Part shown: positions 1-6,101 of the stretch, piece by piece
Position numbering within the stretch: the stretch's first letter is position 1
How the letters are laid out: each line of letters opens with the position of its first letter
Source of the DNA: DATEPR01 sp036503065
GTDB taxonomy: Bacteria; Actinomycetota; Actinomycetes; Mycobacteriales; Pseudonocardiaceae
Length of the DNA stretch: 19,001 bases
Direction: 5' to 3'
Assembly (NCBI GenBank): GCA_036503065.1
Contig: DASXXM010000579.1
Location: 1-19,001, forward strand
The notes under the pieces: model-generated
Seen by the model: only the letters and a program-made list of their open reading frames with translations
Databases searched by the model: none
What the model was told of the DNA's origin: nothing
Position numbers and translations under genes: made by a program

Positions 1-2
1 TG

Positions 3-929
3 TCCAGTCCGCCGTATTTTCAAACCCGCAATTACCAGGTTGAGGGCCAGCTCGGTATGGAGCCAACTATTGCCGGATGGGTGGCCGATCTGCGCCAAGT
101 CATGCGCGAAGTCGCCCGTGTACTAACGCCGACCGGTGGCGCGTGGCTCAACCTTGGCGATAGTTTCTCGCGGCACCCGCGTTACGGGGTACCGACCAAG
201 GGGCTATTGCTGGCGCCCGAACGCCTGATACTTGCACTGGCCCAAGACGGCTGGCTGGTGCGTAACAAAGTGATTTGGGCCAAGACCAACCCCTTGCCCA
301 GCTCGGTTGGGGACCGGCTGACGCTCACCTACGAGGTGGTGTATTTCTTGGTGCGCCAACGGTCCTATTTCTTCGACCTGGACGCCATCCGCGAATTACG
401 TCGCACGCCCACAGTGGTTAAGGCGAAAGCCGACCCCGCCTACAGTCGGCCAGCCTGGGCGGGGCCGCTCGCTACCTCGCGCGGTGGCTTGCGCTCGGGA
501 ACGCCGAAGCACCCTCGCCACAAGAATCCGGGGGACGTCTGGCAAATCTCGACTCGTGGCTTTCGTGGCGCCCATTTCGCCGTGTTCCCGCCTGAGCTGG
601 TTCGCCGCCCGATTTTAGCCACGTGCCCGACCGTAGTCTGCACGAAGTGTGGGCAGGGGCAAAAGGTGAGCACGGGAACGCTGCCCTGTGACTGCAAAGC
701 CCCGGCCCGACGCGGTTTGGTGCTCGACCCCTTTTTTGGCACCGGAACAGTTGGGTTAGTGGCGCAGGAATTAGGGCGGGACTGGATCGGTATCGAGCTG
801 AACCCAGATTACGCCCGGATGGCCGAGCAGCGGCTTGCTCTCACGTCGCGCCTGGCAGCACCGGGGATGGTCAAGGTCCCTCGCGTGGCTGAGTCCGATC
901 AGGGCGAACCTGAGGACTTGGCGGCATGA
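3..929 (+). CDS. DNA methyltransferase (beta-class, N4-cytosine/N6-adenine type), 5' partial
   Basis: The reading frame is open from the window edge, so the N-terminus is missing; the first ATG at 57 is internal. The first visible residues are SSPPYF, which fit catalytic motif IV (S/N/D-P-P-Y) of amino-methyltransferases. The S-adenosylmethionine-binding motif DPFFGTGT follows near bases 726-749, and then IGIELNPDY. Motif IV before motif I is the beta-class order. Between them lies a four-cysteine cluster (Cys codons at 639, 648, 687 and 693), probably a zinc knuckle as seen in actinobacterial homologues. The enzyme should methylate a base in a specific DNA site. No restriction endonuclease is visible, so it may be a solitary anti-restriction methylase of the mobile element. 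The SPPY motif fits N4-cytosine or N6-adenine specificity and cannot separate them. Confidence 0.9.
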   Translation, partial: SSPPYFQTRNYQVEGQLGMEPTIAGWVADLRQVMREVARVLTPTGGAWLNLGDSFSRHPRYGVPTKGLLLAPERLILALAQDGWLVRNKVIWAKTNPLPSSVGDRLTLTYEVVYFLVRQRSYFFDLDAIRELRRTPTVVKAKADPAYSRPAWAGPLATSRGGLRSGTPKHPRHKNPGDVWQISTRGFRGAHFAVFPPELVRRPILATCPTVVCTKCGQGQKVSTGTLPCDCKAPARRGLVLDPFFGTGTVGLVAQELGRDWIGIELNPDYARMAEQRLALTSRLAAPGMVKVPRVAESDQGEPEDLAA

Positions 930-1015
930 GGCGATCTCGTCGGTGTCGTGCGGCTGCTCCCACATTCCGACCGGGAATGGGCAGCCGCGCCCGCACCGAG
1001 GAGGTACGAGGGAAC

Positions 1016-1336
1016 ATGTCCGAAGCCAGAGGCGGCGTCAAGACATTGGGGATAAAACTCCCCGACGCGCTGCACGCCCAGTTCGCGCTCACCGCACAGG
1101 TCGATGACATCTCGCTGGGCGATGCCGCCCTCCGCGCCGTCGAGCTGTACGTGGCAACCAAGAAGGCCGAGCCGGACTTCGCGGCCCGCGCCCAGGCCGC
1201 GCTTGACGCCATCGAGCAGGAGGCGGCAGCCCGAAGGGCGGCGATCCAGGGCCTGTTCGGCACACCTGAACCGGCCGAGGCACCCGCCCCAATCACCACC
1301 AGTTCGAGGGGCCGCAAGACGCAGACCGACGGCTAA
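1016..1336 (+). CDS. small ribbon-helix-helix-like protein of the mobile element
   Basis: This encodes 106 residues from the ATG at 1016, which follows a purine-rich GAGGAGGTACGAGGG stretch. The frame is open back to an ATG at 926 that overlaps the methyltransferase stop (ATGA), but the added 30 residues are Arg-rich and look non-coding. Residues 8-40 contain a beta-strand-like LGIKLPDALHAQF and two helices, like a ribbon-helix-helix DNA-binding fold. A charged Ala/Glu-rich helix and a Pro-rich tail follow. I recall similar small proteins beside recombinases in actinobacterial integrative elements, but know no assigned function. It may be a repressor or an accessory DNA-binding protein. It is probably cotranscribed with the methyltransferase, and a strong hairpin ends the unit 30 bases downstream. 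Confidence 0.7.
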   Translation: MSEARGGVKTLGIKLPDALHAQFALTAQVDDISLGDAALRAVELYVATKKAEPDFAARAQAALDAIEQEAAARRAAIQGLFGTPEPAEAPAPITTSSRGRKTQTDG

Positions 1337-1365
1337 TTTCAAGGCTTCGCGGTTTGTGCCCAATA

Positions 1366-1400
1366 GTGGCGAGCGGCGCGCATTGCGCGCTGCTCGTCAC
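1366..1400 (+). terminator. hairpin terminator after the ribbon-helix-helix gene
   Basis: A 16-bp inverted repeat (1366-1381 with 1385-1400) encloses the loop ATT. Two positions are G-T and so would be G-U wobbles in RNA; the rest pair. It lies 30 bases after the stop at 1336 and is followed by CTTAAATCTT, with no long T-run, as is common in high-GC actinobacteria. It separates the methyltransferase unit from the recombinase unit. Confidence 0.7.
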
Positions 1401-1544
1401 CTTAAATCTTATGCACCCTACGACCGCGTATAGAACGAGAAATAGGGCAGGTTGTCCTTCCTTGGCAACCATGCCGAGGCCTGGAAAAATGACAGAAAGG
1501 GCGGGAAAAAGTGGTCGTCAAACATCAATTACGGAGTTACAGTC

Positions 1545-2000
1545 ATGACGCACGAGCCGTATATCGACAATTCTGCGAGGCGGCCGCAGGCGCTGCTGTA
1601 TTTGCGGACGGCTAGTGGAAATCAGGCTGAGCGCGACCAAGCTATGGTGGCGCAGCAGCACATCTGCACCCGGCGGGCCGAAGAACTGGGCGCGGTGGTG
1701 GTCGGCGAATGGGTGGACTTCGGCTCGGGCCTCAGTACCGAGCGGCCCGGAATCGCTGACCTGCTCGCCAAACTCGGCGAACTACGGGCCGCTGTGCCAG
1801 GTCGACTGTGCTACGTGATTGCTGCCGACCACGCCCGGCTCGGTCGCAGTGTCCAGGCCTACAGCCATGTGTCCTACGAGATTGACCGAGCGGGCGGGCT
1901 CATCAACATTGCATCGGTGGCGCTAGCTGAATACGAGGCGCTGATGCGACGCAGCGCTCGGCCCAACGCCGATGGGTTGCCACCACCAGAATCGTCGTAA
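1545..2000 (+). CDS. short serine-recombinase-domain protein lacking the catalytic serine
   Basis: The ATG at 1545 has GGAG 8 bases upstream and gives 151 residues; the frame continues upstream to 1452 without a credible start. Residues 15-120 align without gaps to the start of the downstream integrase: its YLRVSTSKQ corresponds here to YLRTASGNQ (residues 19-27). The nucleophile position (integrase Ser27) is Ala23, although Ser24 is next to it. The Asp-Arg-x-x-Arg active-site motif is replaced by Ala-Arg-Leu-Gly-Arg (97-101), so the Asp is lost while both Arg remain. There is no recombinase, zinc-ribbon or coiled-coil region. It is therefore a lone, probably inactive catalytic fold. Its place 78 bases before the integrase gene suggests an accessory or modulating partner, possibly through heterodimer formation; that is inference. 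Confidence 0.75.
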   Translation: MTHEPYIDNSARRPQALLYLRTASGNQAERDQAMVAQQHICTRRAEELGAVVVGEWVDFGSGLSTERPGIADLLAKLGELRAAVPGRLCYVIAADHARLGRSVQAYSHVSYEIDRAGGLINIASVALAEYEALMRRSARPNADGLPPPESS

Positions 2001-2078
2001 TGAGTAAAGGATCAGAGGCGACTCCACTTACATCGTCGCAGGATTTGCAAAACCAGTAATCTCATAAGGAGGGTCGAT

Positions 2079-3773
2079 ATGAGTCAGACTATAGTACCAA
2101 TGGCAGAAATTGTTGGAGGAGACGGTCGCAAGCGAGCCGTCCTCTACTTACGGGTCTCGACCTCAAAACAGGCCGACAAGGACAACGACCCCGACGGCTA
2201 CTCGCTGCCCGCACAAGAGGACGCCTGCCGCCGCAAGGCCGAAGCCCTCGACGCTGAGGTGGTCGCGGTATTCGTTGACCGGGGCGAGAGCGCCAAGACC
2301 GCCGACCGGCGTGAGTTTCAGCGGATGCTCGCCTTCGTCAAGAAGTCCGGCGACATTGACTATGTCATCCTCGACAAGGTCGACCGATTCGCCCGTAACC
2401 GGCGCGACGACGCCAACCTGATGTTCGAGCTGCGGACCGCTGGCGCTCAGCTCGTCTCGGTCAAGGAGAACATTGACGAGACCCCAGCCGGGCAGCTCTT
2501 GCACGCCATCATGGCGGGGATCGCGGAGTTCTACTCCAAGAACCTGGCCACCGAAGCACTGAAGGGCATGACCCAGAAGGCCAAGGTCGGCGGTACGCCC
2601 GGCCGTGCGCCCATCGGCTACCTGAACACGCGGCGGCGCATTGACGGCCGCGAGGTGCGAACGGTTGAGGTTGACCCGGAGCGGGCCTCGCTCATCCAAT
2701 GGGCGTTCGAGGCCTACGCCACCGGGGAGTGGACGATTATCACGCTCACTGCCGAACTTGGCGCGAAGGGGCTGCGGGCCTTACCTCACGGCAAGAAGCT
2801 GCCCGGCCCCGTCCAGACCTCCCACGTCGCGCACCTGCTGAAGAACCGCTACTACCTCGGCAAGGTGACGTTTAAGGGCGTGGAGTACGACGGCCGCCAC
2901 CAGCCCCTCGTCCCTGCCGCTCTATTCGATCGCGTCCAGGAGGTCTTTCGGTTGCACGACAAGTCCGGCGAGCGCCAGCGCGTCTACCGTCACTACTTGA
3001 AGTCGAGTGTCTTCTGCGGGCGCTGTGGCTCGCGGCTGTGCGTCACCAACGCCAAGCGGCAGTACCTGTACTTCTTTTGTCTCGGTCGACACCAGCGGCG
3101 GACCGACTGTCAGTTGCCGTATCTCGCGGCTGAGGACGTTGAGCGGGCCGTTGAGCGCTACTACACCACGGTCCGTATCCCGGCTGGTCTCCAGGAGACG
3201 ATCCGGGAGGGCTTGCGCGTCGAGCTGGACCAGCAGCAGCGGCGGGCGGAGCCGGAGATGGCCTACGCCCGCGGTCGGGTCGCCGAGTTGGAGCAGGAGC
3301 GGCGGCGGCTGGGTCGGGGTGTTGTGACGGGTGCCATTCCGGAAGATATCGGCCGGGAGGAGCAGGCGCGCATCACGAAGGAGCTTGAGCAGGCGAAACG
3401 GACCCTGGCGGCCTCGACCATGGTGTTTGCCAAGATCGCGGGCACCTTGAACCAGGCCCTGGAGCTGGTCGGCCGGTGCGATGAGGTCTACCAGCTGGGT
3501 GGGCCGCAGGTACGACGGCTGTCGAACCAGACGTTCTTTGACCAACTGCTCATGGACATGGTGGAAGACGAGGGCGCCATGGTCACAGGAGCGGTCCTGC
3601 GGGAGCCCTGGGCGACCCTCTTGACCAGGGACTTTGCCGTCAGGATGGAGGCGAACACGACGAACGTCGGCCGCCATGTTGGCGGCCGACGTTCGAAAGG
3701 ATTATTCCTGGTGCCCTCGACAGGAATCGAACCTGCGACCTGCGGTTTAGGAAACCGTTGCTCTATCCCCTGA
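2079..3773 (+). CDS. large serine recombinase (integrase) of the mobile element
   Basis: The enzyme should integrate and excise the element by Ser-linked strand exchange. The start is fixed by AAGGAGGG at 2066-2073, 5 bases before the ATG. Domains in order are: resolvase catalytic fold (about 19-165) with nucleophile Ser27 in YLRVSTSKQ and Asp102-Arg103/Arg106; recombinase domain (about 175-300) starting at the GTPGRAPIGY motif; zinc ribbon with Cys313, Cys316, Cys334 and Cys344; a charged coiled coil (about 380-445); and a C-terminal tail. No stop occurs before the tRNA, so residues 528-539 encode a perfect hairpin and 544-564 are the antisense of tRNA-Arg. The C-terminus therefore differs between integrated and circular states, and where the functional protein ends is not certain. 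The integrase gene lies at the element's end, next to the attachment site. Confidence 0.93.
   Translation: MSQTIVPMAEIVGGDGRKRAVLYLRVSTSKQADKDNDPDGYSLPAQEDACRRKAEALDAEVVAVFVDRGESAKTADRREFQRMLAFVKKSGDIDYVILDKVDRFARNRRDDANLMFELRTAGAQLVSVKENIDETPAGQLLHAIMAGIAEFYSKNLATEALKGMTQKAKVGGTPGRAPIGYLNTRRRIDGREVRTVEVDPERASLIQWAFEAYATGEWTIITLTAELGAKGLRALPHGKKLPGPVQTSHVAHLLKNRYYLGKVTFKGVEYDGRHQPLVPAALFDRVQEVFRLHDKSGERQRVYRHYLKSSVFCGRCGSRLCVTNAKRQYLYFFCLGRHQRRTDCQLPYLAAEDVERAVERYYTTVRIPAGLQETIREGLRVELDQQQRRAEPEMAYARGRVAELEQERRRLGRGVVTGAIPEDIGREEQARITKELEQAKRTLAASTMVFAKIAGTLNQALELVGRCDEVYQLGGPQVRRLSNQTFFDQLLMDMVEDEGAMVTGAVLREPWATLLTRDFAVRMEANTTNVGRHVGGRRSKGLFLVPSTGIEPATCGLGNRCSIP
3661..3695 (-). terminator. 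perfect 15-bp hairpin between integrase and tRNA-Arg
   Basis: A perfect inverted repeat pairs 15 bases at 3661-3675 with 3681-3695 around a 5-base loop. On the minus strand it begins 13 bases past the CCA end of tRNA-Arg, where a tRNA terminator would sit, although no T-run follows. On the plus strand it lies within the integrase frame. It may be the host tRNA terminator, which would move the junction left, or an element sequence that ends tRNA transcription or marks the attachment region. Confidence 0.55.
3696..3751. other. putative attachment-site junction at the 3' end of tRNA-Arg
   Basis: The integrase gene is directed into the 3' half of tRNA-Arg with no gap, the usual layout when an element is inserted at a tRNA 3' end and keeps the tRNA intact. 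The crossover cannot be placed exactly because the other end of the element is outside the window. It may lie in the tRNA 3' half or further left if the 3661-3695 hairpin is host sequence. Confidence 0.4.
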
Positions 3774-3784
3774 GCTACGAGGGC
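3709..3784 (-). tRNA. tRNA-Arg(CCT)
   Basis: Read on the minus strand, the 73-base body (3784-3712) folds as a cloverleaf. It has a 7-bp acceptor stem GCCCTCG/CGAGGGC, a D-arm GCTC/GAGC with an 8-base loop, and an anticodon loop TTCCTAA with anticodon CCT at 3751-3749. The anticodon stem has four pairs plus an A-C mismatch at its base. The variable loop is AGGTC and the T-loop is TTCGAAT. The discriminator is A and the CCA end is encoded (3711-3709). It decodes AGG. The gene is intact and is the likely attachment site of the element at its 3' side. Confidence 0.97.
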
Positions 3785-4160
3785 TTGCGTACTGTGTTCA
3801 CCCAGCGTACCGGGCGTGTCCGGTGGGATGGAGCCGGCCTATCCGGACCTTGTTGTGCCTGACCAGTCCGTCATGAGTCCGTAGTCCGTTGATCCGGACC
3901 CACTGGTCGCCAACCCGCACATCCTACGGCCGACGTCGTGTCTGCTGTCATCGCGCATGGCAGTCTCTCAGTCGGGCGTGCCTCGGTGCGGGCGACACCG
4001 GTAGGGCGGACACGTTGAGTCTGAGTGTTGATCAATTCGAACAAGGTCCATAGTGCGGCCTGGTTGGGGCTGACTCGTCGGTCGATGCGCATCGGCCAGC
4101 CTCCTGACGTGACGGTGGCTCCGAAGAGGGAAGGTCACCAGTCCCTCCTGCCCAGGGCGG
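3785..4160. other. region without a recognisable gene upstream of tRNA-Arg
   Basis: These 376 bases contain the upstream region of tRNA-Arg (minus strand) and no convincing coding frame. The longest minus frame (3871-4092, 73 residues) is Arg/Thr-rich with no domain I recognise. The motif AGTCCGT recurs near 3866-3891. It may be debris next to a used integration site. Confidence 0.4.
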
Positions 4161-4529
4161 TTAGAACGAGACCCCGTCGAGGTAGTGGCTGCCGAACCAG
4201 TGGAATCCAGCCATCTCCAACTCGAGCACGATCACTACGACCGTGGCGAATACACCGCCGATCAGTCCGCCGACAGACATGCCCGCGAAGTACAAGGCTG
4301 ATCTGCTGTGGATCAGCAGGGCCACCACGACGGTCCCGACCACGATCGCACACCCGATGATTCCGACGGCCAGTACTGTCGGGAACAGGTGGCCGACGAA
4401 CATGATGCAGCCAACGATCAACACGGGTAAGGCCACGCCAACGCCATAACCCCACCACCAGAGCGTGCTGCCGCCCTGGTGCTCGACCAGCCGTGGCCGG
4501 CGCACCTGGACCTGTCCGCCCCTCCCCAT
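4161..4529 (-). CDS. small integral membrane protein, unknown function
   Basis: This encodes 122 residues. After a basic N-terminus (residues 1-20, several Arg), three hydrophobic segments can be seen at about 24-46, 50-73 and 80-104, rich in Val, Gly and Ile, with a short tail ending GVSF. I recognise no family. No Shine-Dalgarno sequence precedes the ATG at 4529, so it may be leaderless or start later. A GTG at residue 8 lies after a GGGGAGGGG stretch and is the main alternative. The hydrophobic pattern makes it more likely real than a chance frame, but a frame overlapping it from 4545 on the same strand also exists. Base composition is less GC-rich than in the chromosomal genes to the right. 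Confidence 0.55.
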   Translation of the reverse strand: MGRGGQVQVRRPRLVEHQGGSTLWWWGYGVGVALPVLIVGCIMFVGHLFPTVLAVGIIGCAIVVGTVVVALLIHSRSALYFAGMSVGGLIGGVFATVVVIVLELEMAGFHWFGSHYLDGVSF

Positions 4530-4901
4530 AAGGCCATGATGGCACCGTAGGCTAGGTCGTGTCTGTGTAGGGACTAAGGACTGTCGCTGTCAGGGTCGGC
4601 GGTTGGTCAGGGTTGTTGCCTGCTTGATCGTTGGGTTGGCGACGTCGGTGGCCGGTTGCGGACGCGTCACATCCGGACCAGCTACGGGCCTGCGCCGCCG
4701 CCGGCGGCGCCTTGATCTCATAGAGCCGAATTTGTCCGCAGGAGGGTGAGGACCCGGCGGATATCCCTCGATGAAAGACGTGGAAGGTGTCCTAACCAGA
4801 CAGACAAGGCATCAGAAAACTGGACCAAGGGCCCACATGCCCCATGCCCGGATCGAGTGGAAGTTACCGTAATCGCAAGGTATGCGCGCATTCGCGGCGG
4901 G
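4530..4901. other. non-coding stretch with one GC-rich hairpin (4692-4710)
   Basis: No convincing gene is visible in these 372 bases. The only clear structure is an 8-bp inverted repeat at 4692-4699 and 4703-4710 with a 3-base loop, about 190 bases downstream of the minus-strand gene ending at 4902. No T-run follows it. It could be a distant terminator or only GC-rich sequence. Confidence 0.4.
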
Positions 4902-5678
4902 TTACGACAGAAGCACTGCTCTGTCGCGGATGCGGTCCCACATCGACATGGGTAGATCGACCATGACAAACAGCTCATCGACGTTGGTGAACGGTTCGAC
5001 GCGCTGGTTGCGGGCGTCGACGATGGCGGCCGCCACCTCAGCCGGAATGCCGCACGCCTCGGTGAGGACATGAACCGGGGCACTGTTGAGGTCCACGAGG
5101 CCGCCGTCGTCGTAGGTCTTGGTAATGTCCGGTCGGCCAATGTGCAGCTCACGGGCCAACAGGGGGTCGTCCGCGGCGAGCTTCCGAGCTTCGTCGCGGC
5201 GGGCGCGGGCGGCCAATGCGGCCTTGATTGCCGGATCGGTGGTCGACGGGTCGTTGTCGGTGTCGGTCGGTGCGCCTTCGTAGACCATGCGCCGTAGGGG
5301 CGCCACCATGATGCAGCCGACGATGATCGTGCCCAGTGCGAGCAGGCCGCTGATTGTGTTGATGGGAGCGTTTGTTGGGTGTCCTTGGCTGTCCTGCGGT
5401 GCCATGGCCGTCAGGACATAGATGATCGCGTCGAGGGCGCCGAAGATCAGTGCGAGCCGACGTGCCTTGGCGGTCTTCAGTCGGATAGCTGCGTGGAGGA
5501 ACGGTACCCAGGCGAACACGCCGGCCGTCGCGATCAGTACGACGTAGTACCACCGGCCAGCGATCCGAATGTGGCGACGACCGCGCGGTTGGGCTGGGTC
5601 GAAATGGGTAACGCTGGGGTCTTCCATTGCTTGGTGGATGGGTGGCGTCCGGTTCTCCTGCGGGAAGGGCGGTGGCAT
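4902..5678 (-). CDS. membrane protein with C-terminal ComEA-like helix-hairpin-helix domain
   Basis: This encodes 258 residues from the ATG at 5678, which has AAAGG about 9 bases upstream. The frame is open back to a GTG at 5918, but those extra 80 residues look non-coding. A Pro-rich N-terminus (MPPPFPQENR) is followed by about 20 residues with basic GRRHIRIAGRW, then three hydrophobic segments: one starting YYVVLIATAG, one LALIFGALDA, and one TISGLLALGT. Next come a charged helix (RARRDEARKLAADDP) and GRPDITKTYDDGGLVDLNSAP, which leads into a helix-hairpin-helix repeat (CGIPAEVAAAIVDARN). I recall this layout in actinobacterial helix-hairpin-helix proteins. The domain usually binds DNA, or in membrane-protein contexts mediates other contacts, so no specific function is assigned. 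It may belong with the small DUF4236-like frame upstream. Confidence 0.75.
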   Translation of the reverse strand: MPPPFPQENRTPPIHQAMEDPSVTHFDPAQPRGRRHIRIAGRWYYVVLIATAGVFAWVPFLHAAIRLKTAKARRLALIFGALDAIIYVLTAMAPQDSQGHPTNAPINTISGLLALGTIIVGCIMVAPLRRMVYEGAPTDTDNDPSTTDPAIKAALAARARRDEARKLAADDPLLARELHIGRPDITKTYDDGGLVDLNSAPVHVLTEACGIPAEVAAAIVDARNQRVEPFTNVDELFVMVDLPMSMWDRIRDRAVLLS

Positions 5679-5775
5679 CGTCGGCTGCCTTTCGGGGTGG
5701 GGTGTTGCCGCGCGTGCGTCGCCAAGACCGTCGAGGTTGTCAGCTGTCCGGACGGCAGGGATGAGACTTGCCGAG

Positions 5776-5889
5776 CTAGCCTCGGCCGGTCGGGGCCTGG
5801 TGACGGCCTTGTCGCGACGTTGCGTCTTCTTCGGGGGAGCGTCCGCAGGCCGCGGCCACGATGAACGACTTCCGGTAACCGAAACCCAT
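5776..5889 (-). pseudogene. DUF4236-like stub
   Basis: A good Shine-Dalgarno (GGGAGG) sits 5 bases before an ATG at 5889 whose product begins MGFGYRKSF. That is close to the conserved start of DUF4236 proteins, as I recall them (MGF-x-[FY]-RKSF). The similarity stops after about nine residues, and the frame ends at a TAG at 5776 after 37 residues. It may be the remnant of a DUF4236 gene disrupted by deletion, or a real short peptide. It lies upstream of the helix-hairpin-helix gene on the same strand. The motif match is short and from memory. Confidence 0.4.
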
Positions 5890-6057
5890 GCTGACCTCCC
5901 GAGCTTGTCAGCAGTCACATCGACCGAATGGGTTCGTTGTTACATCGAATGCGCGTCTTCACTCACCCGGGCGGCACCACGCCGAGTACAGCTGGCGACT
6001 CACGGCAGCCGCTTCCTGTACGTCTTCCCTGCCAATTCCGTCGCCGACGAGGAGATC
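5890..6057. other. intergenic, no supported gene
   Basis: This holds the upstream region of the DUF4236-like stub and the space before the acylase terminator. A plus-strand frame ending at 6081 has a protein-like tail (FLYVFPANSVADEEIVTD), but its last codons fall inside the terminator hairpin and it has no credible start. It could be a gene fragment. I see no other feature. Confidence 0.35.
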
Positions 6058-6094
6058 GTGACCGACCGCGTCATGGAGTGACGCGGCCGGTCAC
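6058..6094 (-). terminator. long hairpin terminator of the acylase gene
   Basis: Bases 6058-6073 and 6079-6094 form a 16-bp stem with one non-Watson-Crick position, which is a G-U pair in the minus-strand transcript, and a 5-base loop. It begins 8 bases after the acylase stop codon (6102). There is no T-run, as is usual in actinobacteria. The position and the strength of the stem make a terminator role likely. Confidence 0.75.
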
Positions 6095-6101
6095 GGCCCG
6101 G

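Noticed and set aside
1450..1470. GGTTG/CAACC inverted repeat before the mini-recombinase
   Set aside because: Only about 7 pairs with a wobble; too weak to call an operator.
3871..4092. 73-residue minus frame next to tRNA-Arg
   Set aside because: No ribosome site, no domain and a composition typical of chance frames.
5679..5918. N-terminal extension of the helix-hairpin-helix protein from a GTG at 5918
   Set aside because: The residues look non-coding, and the ribosome site there fits the out-of-frame ATG at 5889; the ATG at 5678 gives a credible protein.
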